64,000 nt of DNA, from the NCBI GenBank assembly GCA_002702705.1, contig PABH01000057.1, positions 62,001 through 126,000 on the forward strand, in the 5' to 3' direction. Numbering within the stretch: position 1 is the first letter of the stretch; the number at the start of each line of letters is the position of its first letter. Below, one piece after another: positions 18,149-27,277 of the stretch. A model generated the notes under the pieces. It searched no databases. It had not been told where the DNA came from and saw only the letters and a list, made by a program, of their open reading frames with translations. Made by a program: the position numbers and the translations under genes. This stretch comes from Anaerolineaceae bacterium. GTDB taxonomy: Bacteria; Chloroflexota; Anaerolineae; Anaerolineales; Anaerolineaceae.

Positions 18149-19036
18149 ATGCAATTACCCCAACTTGATTTAATTACATCCCCGGATTGGTCTGATTACG
18201 CGCTGTTAGACAGCGGTAATGGGCAAAAACTGGAACAGTTTGGTCCATATCGATTGATCCGTCCTGAACCGGAAGCAATCTGGCTGCCCTCACAATCCCA
18301 AAAAGAATGGGATCTCGCCCACGGTATCTTCGTACCTACCGCTGAAAAAAATGGAGGTCATTGGGAGTTTATGAAAAAAATCCCAGACCGTTGGACCATG
18401 ACGTACAAAAATTATAGTTTTTGGGCCCAAACAACAGCATCAAAACATCTTGGAGTTTTTCCGGAACAAGCCGCACAGTGGGATTGGGTTTATCAAAAAA
18501 TTAAATCCAGCAATCATAAAACCAATGTGCTCAATTTATTTGGATATACAGGAATGGCCTCCCTTTCAGCTGCTGCCGCTGGTGCAAAGGTCACTCACGT
18601 AGATGCTTCCAAAAAGGTAAATTTGTGGGGTAAAGAAAACCAAAACCTATCTGGCATCAGTGATACCGCTATTCGCTGGTTGGTTGATGATGCTTTTAAA
18701 TTTGTGAAACGAGAAATCCGGCGAGGCAGCCAGTATGATGGGATTATCCTTGATCCACCGAAATTTGGACGTGGCCCTAAAGGAGAGGTTTGGGAGTTTT
18801 ATAAAATTCTGCCTGACTTGCTCGATGGTTGTCGCCAAATTTTAAGTTCCAAACCACAGTTTATTGTGTTAACTGCTTATGCGGTAAAAGCCTCAGCATT
18901 AACCTTATATTATGCCACCGAGGAAATGATGAAAAAACACAATGGCACCACTACCGCAGGTGAAGTTGTATTAACGGAAAAATATGGGCAGCGTGCCCTC
19001 GCTATGGCAATTTACGCACGCTGGTCGTCCATCTAA
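18149..19036 (+). CDS. RlmI-like class I SAM methyltransferase
   Basis: A 295-residue methyltransferase related to RlmI/RlmK (23S rRNA m5C/m7G enzymes) but without the N-terminal PUA domain. The SAM site reads VLNLFGYTGMASLSAAAAGA (about 130-149), followed by HVDASKKV. The catalytic-type motif ILDPPKFGRGP is near residues 200-210. No cysteine is visible in the equivalent of the m5C catalytic loop (VLTAYAVKAS), so an m5C reaction is doubtful. It lies 16 bases before proC in the same operon. Confidence 0.85.
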   Translation: MQLPQLDLITSPDWSDYALLDSGNGQKLEQFGPYRLIRPEPEAIWLPSQSQKEWDLAHGIFVPTAEKNGGHWEFMKKIPDRWTMTYKNYSFWAQTTASKHLGVFPEQAAQWDWVYQKIKSSNHKTNVLNLFGYTGMASLSAAAAGAKVTHVDASKKVNLWGKENQNLSGISDTAIRWLVDDAFKFVKREIRRGSQYDGIILDPPKFGRGPKGEVWEFYKILPDLLDGCRQILSSKPQFIVLTAYAVKASALTLYYATEEMMKKHNGTTTAGEVVLTEKYGQRALAMAIYARWSSI

Positions 19037-19052
19037 AACCACAGGAGTTACC

Positions 19053-19904
19053 ATGAATACCAATACAAAATTTGCCATCATCGGCGCAGGCTCCATGGGG
19101 GAAGCCATCCTCAGCGGATTAATCCGGCAAAAACTTGCCAACCCAAACCAGATCACTGCTTCCGAACCAAGAGAAGAACGCGCCCAGGAATTACATGAAA
19201 AATACGGTATCCAGACTACCCAAAACAACCTGAACGCCATTGATCAGGCTGATATTGTGGTTTTGGCTGTCAAACCACAGCAGTTGGATAAAGTAATGTC
19301 CAACTTATCAGGAAAAATTCCGCCAAATGCCGTTGTCGTCAGTATTGTAGCAGGAGCCACTATAGAAACCATTTCAGCCGGATTATTTCATCAGGCGGTT
19401 GTGCGCACGATGCCTAATACCCCAGGGCAAATCGGAGAAGGAATCACAGTCTGGTATGCCTCTTCATCGGTTGACGAAAAACAATTATTACCAGCCAAAA
19501 TGATGCTGCAAGCATTAGGTAAAGATGTCCAAGTGGACGAAGAGTACTATCTGGATATGGCAACCGCAGTATCAGGTACAGGACCAATGTATGTATTTTT
19601 ATTTATGGAAGCGATGATGGACGCTGCGGTTCACCTCGGATTTTCCCGCCATATTGCCGAACAGTTGGTTATTCAAACCATCCGCGGTTCAGTGGACTAT
19701 TACGATGGGCAACCTCGGCACGTGGCTGATCTCCGTAATAAAGTTACTTCACCGGGTGGCACATCGGCATCCGCTTTATATTATCTGGAAAAAGCAGGCT
19801 TTCGAACCGCTATTTCCAGAGCCATCTGGGCAGCCTACGAACGATCTCAACAATTGGGACAGGGTAAACCGGAGCAGCATCCCGAAAAAAATAACGAACA
19901 TTAA
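19053..19904 (+). CDS. proC: Pyrroline-5-carboxylate reductase
   Basis: ProC performs the last step of proline synthesis, reducing pyrroline-5-carboxylate with NAD(P)H. The Rossmann motif IGAGSMGEAIL is near residues 10-20. The middle MPNTPGQIGEG and the C-terminal family signature RNKVTSPGGTSASALYYLEK (about 228-247) are clear. The frame is open from 18984, but AGGAG at 19043 and the homologous start MNTNTKFAIIGAGS fix the ATG at 19053, giving 283 residues. It is co-transcribed with the RlmI-like gene and followed by a terminator. Confidence 0.95.
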   Translation: MNTNTKFAIIGAGSMGEAILSGLIRQKLANPNQITASEPREERAQELHEKYGIQTTQNNLNAIDQADIVVLAVKPQQLDKVMSNLSGKIPPNAVVVSIVAGATIETISAGLFHQAVVRTMPNTPGQIGEGITVWYASSSVDEKQLLPAKMMLQALGKDVQVDEEYYLDMATAVSGTGPMYVFLFMEAMMDAAVHLGFSRHIAEQLVIQTIRGSVDYYDGQPRHVADLRNKVTSPGGTSASALYYLEKAGFRTAISRAIWAAYERSQQLGQGKPEQHPEKNNEH

Positions 19905-19920
19905 GCAATAAGGATAAAAA

Positions 19921-19947
19921 GCTGGCACTTCTTCTGCCAGCCTTTTG
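19921..19947 (+). terminator. Terminator after proC
   Basis: GCTGGCA (19921-19927) pairs with TGCCAGC (19935-19941), 7-nt loop, followed by CTTTTG. Confidence 0.75.
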
Positions 19948-20025
19948 AATTGTACAGCCACCCTTAGTATTCTATGGCATCCCCTATAATTAATTGAAAT
20001 AAAAAATTAAATCAGGGAGTAATAT

Positions 20026-20964
20026 ATGAAATACCGCAGCTTAGGAAAATCAGGGGTAAAAGTATCCGTCATCGGTATCGGCACCAACCGGTTTGGTTCC
20101 GAAAAAACACCCCAATCAGAAGTGGATAAAATGATCGACCACGCTATCGATTTGGGGATTAACCATTTGGATACTGCCAATGTTTACCAAAACGGTGCAT
20201 CAGAAACCACGCTGGGAAAAGCGCTCAAAGGAAAATGGAATCATTTTTTCCTGGCTTCGAAATTTTATTTCTCCACTGGTGATGGGCCAAATGATGGCGG
20301 TGCTTCCCGGTACCACATGATGAATGCTGTCGAAGCCAGTTTAACCCGGTTGCAGCATGATCATATTGATTTATATTACGTCCACCGCTGGGATAAAAAC
20401 ACACCCATTGAAGAAACCCTGCGTGCCTTGGATGACCTCATCAGGCAGGGTAAAGTGCGGTATATTGGGGCTTCGGATTTTGCATCCTGGCAGTTAGCCC
20501 AGGCCAACTTACTGGCAGAATTTAAAGGCTGGACAGCATTTGCTGCTTTACAATCGCACTATCATCTTTTTGAACGCAGCGTAGAAACCGAAGTTTTGCC
20601 GTACTGTCAGGCAGAGAATGTTGGGTTTATTCCGTATTTTCCGTTGGCTGGCGGTTTTTTAACGGGTAAATATGAACAAGGCAAACCGGCTCCAGCCGGC
20701 TCGCGTGGTGAAAGCAGCGAGTATGTCCAACAGTATATGACCGAATCCAATTATCAAAAGTTAGACCGGTTAATTAATTTTGCAAAAGAACATGGCCGTG
20801 AGATGAACGAATTGGCAATTGCCTGGTTATTGGCGCAGCCCCAAGTCGCTTCGGTTATATCCGGTGCTACCCGTCTCGATCACGTAACAAAAAATGCCAA
20901 CGCTTCGAATTGGGAACTTTCAACAGAAGATTTGGAAACGATACGAGAGATTCTGGATCAGTGA
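20026..20964 (+). CDS. Aldo/keto reductase
   Basis: A 312-residue NADPH-dependent oxidoreductase of the AKR superfamily. The catalytic tetrad is recognisable: Asp and Tyr in HLDTANVYQNG (about 48-58), Lys in FLASKFYF (near 78), and His in DLYYVHRWD (near 118). The C-terminal cofactor segment ends SVISGATRLDHV. The domain order is that of the YajO/YghZ/tas-like groups. Physiological substrate is unknown. A TATAAT at 19985-19990 may be its -10. It is the last core gene before an AT-rich island. Confidence 0.9.
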   Translation: MKYRSLGKSGVKVSVIGIGTNRFGSEKTPQSEVDKMIDHAIDLGINHLDTANVYQNGASETTLGKALKGKWNHFFLASKFYFSTGDGPNDGGASRYHMMNAVEASLTRLQHDHIDLYYVHRWDKNTPIEETLRALDDLIRQGKVRYIGASDFASWQLAQANLLAEFKGWTAFAALQSHYHLFERSVETEVLPYCQAENVGFIPYFPLAGGFLTGKYEQGKPAPAGSRGESSEYVQQYMTESNYQKLDRLINFAKEHGREMNELAIAWLLAQPQVASVISGATRLDHVTKNANASNWELSTEDLETIREILDQ

Positions 20965-21072
20965 TTCAAGTGTTGAATTACCCCTGTTTTTTACCTGAGC
21001 ATTCACAAAACGATTAAAGTTTGTTGTAGTGTGGCGATTAAGTAGATATCAGAAGTTTTCGTTTAGCTCTTT

Positions 21073-21351
21073 TTGTCAAATGAATTTTATCTTTATCCAA
21101 AATTCAGGCTAAATAATACTGCACTCGTAGTTGGTCCAGAAATCAAATCATCAAATATAAGCGGAAAACATCCTAGCATGGGTTTTAACACATATGACTA
21201 TCGGCACTATTGGGCCACACAAGCAGCCAGACACGGAACACCCATAGACCGGTTACAAGATGCGGGCGGTTGGGCTTTCCCGGCTATGGCTTTACGATAT
21301 TTTGAATTTGCAAATATAGCAAATGAGGGATTAATTCTGGGAAGAGAGTAA
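21073..21351 (+). pseudogene. Tyrosine recombinase/phage integrase, C-terminal remnant
   Basis: Only the end of an integrase is present. YDYRHYWATQAARHG matches box II (HxxR-H) around the second catalytic Arg, AGGW follows at the H/W position, and RYFE holds the nucleophilic Tyr. The canonical His of HxxR is Tyr here. The preceding 35 residues do not resemble the catalytic core, and the only start is a TTG with no ribosome site. The core, first Arg and N-terminal domain are missing, so it cannot be active alone. A weak hairpin with a T-run follows at 21473-21496. Confidence 0.7.
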
Positions 21352-21472
21352 ACAGTTCCGGATTTCGTCATGGAGGTTATCAATAGGAAACCACTAAATT
21401 TATATATCAGACAGATGATTGTTCTTTTGACAACCGCTGGCTAAACAAATAGAGTGAAAACAAAAATCGAAG

Positions 21473-21496
21473 CCTTTTTATGTCAGAAAAGGTTTT
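21473..21496 (+). terminator. Possible weak terminator after the integrase remnant
   Basis: CCTTTT (21473-21478), 8-nt loop, AAAAGG (21487-21492), then TTTTG. The stem is only 6 bp and AT-rich. Confidence 0.4.
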
Positions 21497-21584
21497 GTGA
21501 ATCAATAGTATATAAGTAAAATTGATTTGATAATATTGGAACGAAAAATATCCTCAGATTTTTAGACGGAAGGGATTTGTAAGA

Positions 21585-22451
21585 ATGTCTGATTCAGAAG
21601 AGCTCAAAAGATCCGTTCAAAATGAATATGATAACTGGGATAAGACGATAAAAAAAATTAAATTGCTGGCTGATCTAATTCCCAATTTAGAAGAAAGGAA
21701 AAAAGAAGCGAAAGCAAAAATGGTGTTTGTCAATAATATGCCACCCGATTTTTTAGAAGAGATAGCCCCAAATCTAATTCAAATTCAAATTGCAGATGAA
21801 AATAAAATTGCAAACTTCAAAATGGATGATATATCATTTGTTGATTCTTATCCTTTAAGTAACCTAAGTGATACATCTGGATCAATTTCATCTTTTGATT
21901 CATTTACAAATCTTATTAAGGATAATTCGAGTCCCTCACCAGTAGTCCCAACAAAAGTAACTAAAGAATTTCAACTTCTCGCTGATGAAAAAGCAAAAAA
22001 GTTATCAATTCTAGAGAATTTACGAAAAATAAATTTTGAGCTTGAAGCTGTTTACATTCAAGTTAATGACAATTACGATAAGTGTTTAAACGGAATAATG
22101 AATATCAATCAAGTTGCAATGGATATGAGGGAAATCATTAGGATGCTTTGGGGAGAAATATCACAAATAGCAAAAACAAAGCATCCAGAAAATTTCAATT
22201 TTCAGCATACTCAACACAAAACTGAAAATCACAGAATCGCAGTTGCGAAAAGCTTATCAAATTCTTTTGATAAGCAACATAGAATCCAGCGCAATCTAAA
22301 AATAATGTATGATTTGGTAACAAAAATTTCTAGTACAGATTTTGGAAAATACCCATTGGCTAATGATATGGAAAAACTCAAAGAAATAAGAACAAGTTTT
22401 GTAATTCAAATTGATGAGTTGATGAGTTTAATTAAAGATTTCTTGGATTGA
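21585..22451 (+). CDS. Unknown coiled-coil protein, 288 aa
   Basis: Not recognised. The product is very rich in Lys, Asn, Ile and Glu, and base composition is lower in GC than neighbouring core genes. Residues about 1-50 and 130-200 are heptad-like and probably coiled coil, separated by a Ser/Asp-rich linker (about 85-115). The last third is also helical (HRIQRNLKIMYDLVTKI). There is no signal peptide or membrane helix. GGAAGGG lies about 10 nt upstream of the ATG. It stands alone in an accessory patch beside an integrase remnant, which suggests acquired DNA. A defence or phage role is possible but unsupported. Confidence 0.65.
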   Translation: MSDSEELKRSVQNEYDNWDKTIKKIKLLADLIPNLEERKKEAKAKMVFVNNMPPDFLEEIAPNLIQIQIADENKIANFKMDDISFVDSYPLSNLSDTSGSISSFDSFTNLIKDNSSPSPVVPTKVTKEFQLLADEKAKKLSILENLRKINFELEAVYIQVNDNYDKCLNGIMNINQVAMDMREIIRMLWGEISQIAKTKHPENFNFQHTQHKTENHRIAVAKSLSNSFDKQHRIQRNLKIMYDLVTKISSTDFGKYPLANDMEKLKEIRTSFVIQIDELMSLIKDFLD

Positions 22452-22562
22452 ATAATGAAAAAATAAACAATTATTTTCAAATGGTTTCTACTGATTGAAG
22501 AACATACCGGACATGAAGCTGACAATTCAAATACGCCCACGATTTATACTTTTTATTATTGA

Positions 22563-22602
22563 TTTTCCAGGGAGTTATACCCTTACTTGGGAAAAATTTT
22601 TA
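22563..22602 (+). terminator. Hairpin terminator upstream of comM
   Basis: Outer stem TTTTCC (22563-22568)/GGAAAA (22590-22595), inner AGGG/CCCT, then a T-rich run. It probably insulates comM from the accessory gene. Confidence 0.6.
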
Positions 22603-22631
22603 TTAAATTAAAAACCTACCCACATTTTTAT

Positions 22632-22660
22632 TTGACATTTTTCCTTACCTTTTTTAAACT
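22632..22660 (+). promoter_or_regulatory. Promoter of comM, consistent with a leaderless mRNA
   Basis: TTGACA (22632-22637), 17-nt spacer, TAAACT (22655-22660). The expected transcription start, about 7 nt past the -10, coincides with the A of the ATG at 22667. No Shine-Dalgarno is present between them. Confidence 0.65.
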
Positions 22661-22666
22661 TATCCC

Positions 22667-24226
22667 ATGTTAGCGCGCATTTTCTCTTGCGGGGTGATTG
22701 GATTAGAAGGCGTCATCATTGAAGTCGAGGTTGATGCTGGCACCGGACAGGTGATGACGTTAATCGTTGGTTTACCGGGGGCCGCCGTGCAGGAAAGCCG
22801 GGAGCGGGTCAATGCTGCCATTAAAAATTCCGGTTACACCTTTCCCTTAAAGCGCATCACGATTAACTTAGCACCAGCCAATGTTCGCAAAGAAGGCCCA
22901 GCTTATGATTTGCCAATTGCGCTTGGGGTTTTGGCAGCCAGCGGACAAATTAACCCCGAAAAATTGGAAAAGAGTCTGGTTGTCGGAGAGCTTTCTCTTG
23001 ATGGTAGTTTACGTCATGTCCGTGGGGTTTTACCAATGGCCGCATTGGCTAGAGAGCAAGGATTCGAGCGCATCATCGTCCCTGCCGTCGATGGCAGCGA
23101 AGCTGCTTTAATCCCGGATATTGAAGTCATCCCGGTTGAAAACCTGAACCAACTATGTGATTGGATTAATTACGGTTCACCTATCGAACCGCCCGTTTTA
23201 GAACAAACCGACAATGAAACCTACGCTGGTTTTATCACCGACTTCCAGGAGATTAAGGGTCAGGAACACGTCAAACGAGCCCTGGAAGTAGCTGCAGCTG
23301 GAGGACATAATGTGTTGATGATCGGACCACCGGGCTCGGGTAAAACACTCATGGCGCGAGCCCTACCCTCCATCTTACCCACCATGACCATTGACGAAGC
23401 ACTGGATGTCACTCGCATTTATTCCGTTGCAGATCAACTTCCGCCCGACACACCTTTAATGAAATACCGTCCCTTCCGGGCTCCGCACCACACCATCAGC
23501 CATGCCGGTTTGGTTGGCGGGGGTAACTGGCCAAACCCCGGTGAAATCTCTTTAGCGCACCGAGGGGTTCTTTTCCTGGACGAGTTACCTGAATTTGGCA
23601 GCCGGGTTCTGGAAGTCATGCGCCAACCAATGGAAGACAAAATTGTCACCATTAGCCGCGCATCCGGTTCGTTAACTTTTCCCGCCAATTTTCAACTGAT
23701 CGCCGCTATGAATCCTTGCCCTTGTGGTTATTATGGAGATGCGGTTAAACCTTGCTCCTGCTCACTCGGTTTTGTCCAAAAATACCAAAAGAGAATTTCG
23801 GGACCAATGCTCGACCGTTTTGACATCCAAATCGAAGTGCCGCGCGTGGATTACGAAAAACTGAGCCAGACTCGGCTGGGGGAATCCTCCAATATCATCT
23901 TAGACCGGGTAGAGACTGCCCGTAAAATTCAACAAACGCGTTATTCCACCCAAGAAAATTCCGATAATGGCGAAAACAATCACCGAATGATCACCTGCAA
24001 CACGGATATGGGACCCGGTGAAATTCGCAAATTCTGCCAGCTTGATAAAGACAGTGAAAAACTAATTCGGGCAGCCATGCGCCAGATGCAGCTTTCTGCG
24101 CGAGCTTACCACCGCATCCTCAAATTAGCCCGTACGATTGCCGACCTGGCTGGAAACGAAACGATTGTCACCAACCACCTTGCGGAAGCGCTGCAATACC
24201 GGCCAAAATTGATGTTGGATACTTAA
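22667..24226 (+). CDS. comM: YifB/ComM family Mg-chelatase-like AAA+ ATPase
   Basis: A 519-residue AAA+ protein. ComM is a helicase that extends branch migration during natural transformation; wider roles of YifB are unclear. The N-terminal ChlI-like domain (about 1-170) starts MLARIFSCGVIGLEG as in the family. Walker A GPPGSGKTLMARALP is near 222-236, Walker B FLDELPEF near 303, and a C4-like cysteine cluster in NPCPCGYYGD and KPCSCS follows. The C-terminal Mg_chelatase_C domain includes LSARAYHRILKLARTIADL. It has its own promoter. Nothing else of a competence system lies nearby. Confidence 0.93.
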   Translation: MLARIFSCGVIGLEGVIIEVEVDAGTGQVMTLIVGLPGAAVQESRERVNAAIKNSGYTFPLKRITINLAPANVRKEGPAYDLPIALGVLAASGQINPEKLEKSLVVGELSLDGSLRHVRGVLPMAALAREQGFERIIVPAVDGSEAALIPDIEVIPVENLNQLCDWINYGSPIEPPVLEQTDNETYAGFITDFQEIKGQEHVKRALEVAAAGGHNVLMIGPPGSGKTLMARALPSILPTMTIDEALDVTRIYSVADQLPPDTPLMKYRPFRAPHHTISHAGLVGGGNWPNPGEISLAHRGVLFLDELPEFGSRVLEVMRQPMEDKIVTISRASGSLTFPANFQLIAAMNPCPCGYYGDAVKPCSCSLGFVQKYQKRISGPMLDRFDIQIEVPRVDYEKLSQTRLGESSNIILDRVETARKIQQTRYSTQENSDNGENNHRMITCNTDMGPGEIRKFCQLDKDSEKLIRAAMRQMQLSARAYHRILKLARTIADLAGNETIVTNHLAEALQYRPKLMLDT

Positions 24227-24628
24227 AACGGTTAAGTACTATTTTTACATTTTTTAATTTATTTTCCAATCGAAATAATTCTTTTTATTAAAAAATAAGT
24301 GACAATCACCAATTTTTTTGGTGGTGTTCACGTTAATTTCACGCGAATCTCACACATAGATCACAACAAATATCTATCATTTATGTAGAGGTAGTTAAGG
24401 TTTCATCTCACAATGATGTGTGAGGTTTAAAGGAGGGATATATAAGTCGATATTTTTAACTTTTTCTTTAGCTTCACCCGAAGGTTGTTTCAAACTGTGA
24501 TTAATCAAAAAAAGTTTCGTGCATCGAGCATTACGATCAAACATCAGACACAGAATGTAACCGATGTTGAAATCATTTAATGAATTGGTTTTTTTTAATA
24601 AACTATTCAGTCATAAGGAGCTGTACAA
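24227..24628 (+). other. Intergenic region before the FN3-like protein gene
   Basis: About 400 bases without a gene. It holds a hairpin CACCAA/TTGGTG at about 24308-24324 within a longer imperfect stem, probably ending comM transcription although no T-run follows. A second hairpin, CTCACA (24407-24412)/TGTGAG (24419-24424), has a 6-nt loop. A strong AGGAGGG at 24431-24437 has no usable start codon after it. The downstream gene has its own AAGGAG site next to the ATG. No riboswitch class was recognised. Confidence 0.5.
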
Positions 24629-26740
24629 ATGATTAAAAAATTATTTTCATCAACAGCTATCCTGGCTATTATCGCAGCTTCATTCTTATTTGCCAGCACT
24701 GCCCAACAGCCTGCATTCATTAATCCCGTGCAGGCTGCTTCAACTACCTTAAGTGGATATGCCGGCATTGCAGCCTATACTCACACCACGCCGATTGACC
24801 TAGAAATGGTTAAATCCATTTTCCAGGTAATTGAATATATGGATAACTCAACCATCATAGGCACACTTGATCTCCCAATTTATGAGTCCGAATATGATCC
24901 CCTGGTGCTCGTGTCTTCGGATGGTTGGATTTTCGCTTTTTATTCCAATTCAGATCCAGCCGGTAAATTGCTGGATGTAATTAGCAAAAACCTCGATGAA
25001 ACCCTGCTGGAAAAAGCCGTCAAGATCGTTGCAGGGGCTGCTGAGATCGTTAACCCAATGATCGATTATTATGATTTCGGGAATCCAGCTGCTGCAAAAA
25101 TGCTGCTCGTGGCGGAATATGAGCCGGATGGAAATGCATTTACACTCTTCCTGGATGGAAACAACGATTATTACGAAAAATCCTACGGCTTTTACCGCAC
25201 TTATTATCCCAGCTTTACATTGGACAATGAGGGCATCGACCAGGTCAACTTTGTATTGGAAAACCAAGATTACATTGGCGAAGGGTATTACGGCACAATC
25301 TATGGACATTTTGAAACGATTGACTTTGGTACAGAAATCGAACAAACCTTTGCTGTCCAAGCTGGAGACCATCTTGGGTTCGGTGCTTTAGCTATCCTTT
25401 ACAGCGGTGATGCACCTGTCATGGTTGCAGACAAAGATTTTATAAAGGAAATCAGTCTAATTGATCCCGTATTCGACTCAACGTTCGATTTAATTCCTAG
25501 TGCTTTTAATAAAACCGGACCTTTTGATGGTGCTGCGGATATTGGATTGAGCCCCACCTTATCTTGGAGTGCTAGCAGCGCACCCAATTATGAGTACTGT
25601 ATTGATGAAAGCCCACCAGATGTTGATCCCGCCACCGATGATTGCGAAACCGGATGGATCAGTGTTGGCAGTAACACTGCTGTGGATCTCAGTAACCTGA
25701 TGTACGAAACCACATACTACTGGCAGGTACGCTCATTAAATAGTTACGATTTGATTGAAGCAGATAGCGGAAATTGGTATTCTTTCACCACTGCCGACGG
25801 GGTTGTTCCCTTTACATTCAGTAAATTATCCGAGACCCTTAAAGAACCCACTGACAGTCTGAGTAAGGTAACCATGACCTGGGAACCAAGTTATGGTGCG
25901 TATTATTATGAAGTTTGTGTTGATACCACAGAAGAATGTATCGCACCTGAACTCTGGCATAATGTCGGTTTAAACACCACCGCAACCATTGGTGAATTAC
26001 TTCTCGATACAACCTACTTCTGGCAAGTTCGTGCGGTTAATTATTACCCTTCCACAGAAAATATTCTTAACTACACCTATGCGGATGCTGGCGAATGGCA
26101 ATCGTTTGACACCAGATCTTTTAGAAAACTTCGACCACTGCAAGATGAAGTTTATAATCTCACGCTCCCCTTCAAGTGGGAGTCGACTCCCATCGCAACC
26201 GACGGCTACGAGTACTGCATCGACCAATCTGATGATGATGAATGCGATACACCTTGGAAAAAGGTATCAGACACCTCAGTCGTTGTTAAAAGATTAGATG
26301 CCGGTACCTACTACTGGCAAGTTCGGGCGGGAAATAAAGAAGCTGATGAGGGTATCTGGTTTGCGTTTGATGTACTTGCAAAAAAAGATGCCAGTAAAAT
26401 CAATTTGTTCAAAGTCAGTCCGATTGATGGTGCCGTCGATCAGGTTCTCAATGAACTTCAACTTTCATGGAAAACCACCAAATCTGCAATAGACTACCAA
26501 TACTGCTTCTTCCCGGTTGATGATACCGATACAACGCCTATTTCTGAGGAAGATACATGTACGTACTATGAAGAAAATTGGGTCTCTGTAGGTAACAATA
26601 CTTCCACAACAATAAATAGCCTTGATACAACAACGACCTATTACTGGCAGGTTCGGGCAAACATTGGAAACAATGAAGATCCTGATTGGGTTTACGCAGA
26701 CAAAGGCGATTTCTGGGCGTTCACCACTGTACCCGAATAA
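24629..26740 (+). CDS. Secreted protein with four fibronectin-III-like repeats
   Basis: The 703-residue product has a Sec signal peptide (about 1-36, cleavage near PVQA). An unrecognised N-terminal domain (about 38-275) is rich in aromatic and acidic residues. Four FN3-like repeats follow (about 290-385, 395-490, 495-570, 585-700), each ending in a TTYYWQVRA-type strand and a WxxFTT-type strand. Each repeat also carries a conserved Cys pair (YEYCID...C...W), likely a disulfide. There is no membrane anchor or sorting tail. It is probably an extracellular binding protein; ligand unknown. AAGGAG precedes the ATG and a strong terminator follows. Confidence 0.85.
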   Translation: MIKKLFSSTAILAIIAASFLFASTAQQPAFINPVQAASTTLSGYAGIAAYTHTTPIDLEMVKSIFQVIEYMDNSTIIGTLDLPIYESEYDPLVLVSSDGWIFAFYSNSDPAGKLLDVISKNLDETLLEKAVKIVAGAAEIVNPMIDYYDFGNPAAAKMLLVAEYEPDGNAFTLFLDGNNDYYEKSYGFYRTYYPSFTLDNEGIDQVNFVLENQDYIGEGYYGTIYGHFETIDFGTEIEQTFAVQAGDHLGFGALAILYSGDAPVMVADKDFIKEISLIDPVFDSTFDLIPSAFNKTGPFDGAADIGLSPTLSWSASSAPNYEYCIDESPPDVDPATDDCETGWISVGSNTAVDLSNLMYETTYYWQVRSLNSYDLIEADSGNWYSFTTADGVVPFTFSKLSETLKEPTDSLSKVTMTWEPSYGAYYYEVCVDTTEECIAPELWHNVGLNTTATIGELLLDTTYFWQVRAVNYYPSTENILNYTYADAGEWQSFDTRSFRKLRPLQDEVYNLTLPFKWESTPIATDGYEYCIDQSDDDECDTPWKKVSDTSVVVKRLDAGTYYWQVRAGNKEADEGIWFAFDVLAKKDASKINLFKVSPIDGAVDQVLNELQLSWKTTKSAIDYQYCFFPVDDTDTTPISEEDTCTYYEENWVSVGNNTSTTINSLDTTTTYYWQVRANIGNNEDPDWVYADKGDFWAFTTVPE

Positions 26741-27049
26741 TCTCTCTCTTAATAAAAAATACCTTTGTTTTAGTAGCAAAACAGGGTTGTCATGGTTGGC
26801 AGCCCTGTTTTACTTTTTAGAGGGATAAAAAAATTGAAAAAAGAATCAAATTTAAATCGCTGATGGTAACAGAATTGATCATTCGCACCTAACCGCAATA
26901 ACCACTGTAAGAAAGACCAAAAGTCATGGTCAAAAACTCATCTTCTCAGTTCAGAGAAAAAACGAGGTTATAATTTATTTTACAGTTAAAAAAACAGATA
27001 TTATTTTTGTCAAAAAAAACAATCTTAACCGATCAAAACAAGGTGAACC
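26741..27049 (+). other. Intergenic region with a terminator and a -10 for the VF530/UDG pair
   Basis: About 310 bases. The first part holds the terminator at 26778-26816. A TATAAT at 26969-26974 is the best -10 for the downstream operon, but its -35 is poor. The remainder is AT-rich with no further structure seen. Confidence 0.5.
26778..26816 (+). terminator. Terminator after the FN3-like protein gene
   Basis: AAAACAGGG (26778-26786) pairs with CCCTGTTTT (26803-26811), extended inward by wobble pairs, followed by ACTTTTT. Confidence 0.85.
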
Positions 27050-27277
27050 ATGACAAATGAACAACCCAATAACCCCCTCCACGGGATAACCCTGGAAAAA
27101 ATTTTAAATGAATTGGTCGAAAAATTTGGCTGGGAAGATTTGGGTTATATGATTAATATTAAATGCTTTCAGAATGACCCCAGCATCAAATCCAGTTTAA
27201 AATTCTTAAGAAGAACCCCCTGGGCCAGAAAAAAAGTAGAAGAGTTATACCTCTTATCAAGGAGTAATGAATCATGA
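27050..27277 (+). CDS. VF530/DUF2132 family small DNA-binding protein
   Basis: The 75-residue product matches the VF530 (DUF2132) family throughout: [20 protein letters not shown] at the start, then ...[20 protein letters not shown] ending in [10 protein letters not shown]. Solved family members are small helical proteins suggested to bind DNA; the role is not established. The stop codon overlaps the ATG of the uracil-DNA glycosylase gene by 4 bases, so the two are co-translated, which hints at a shared DNA-related function. Confidence 0.85.
   Translation: MTNEQPNNPLHGITLEKILNELVEKFGWEDLGYMINIKCFQNDPSIKSSLKFLRRTPWARKKVEELYLLSRSNES

Larger units (their letters stand above)
20965..22600 (+). 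mobile_element. AT-rich accessory patch with an integrase remnant
   Basis: Between the aldo/keto reductase and comM genes the sequence becomes markedly AT-rich and gene-poor. It holds a truncated tyrosine-recombinase frame and one unrecognised coiled-coil gene. No direct-repeat attachment sites or tRNA gene could be seen, so this is best read as the eroded remains of an integrated element. The element type and borders are inferred. Confidence 0.45.
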
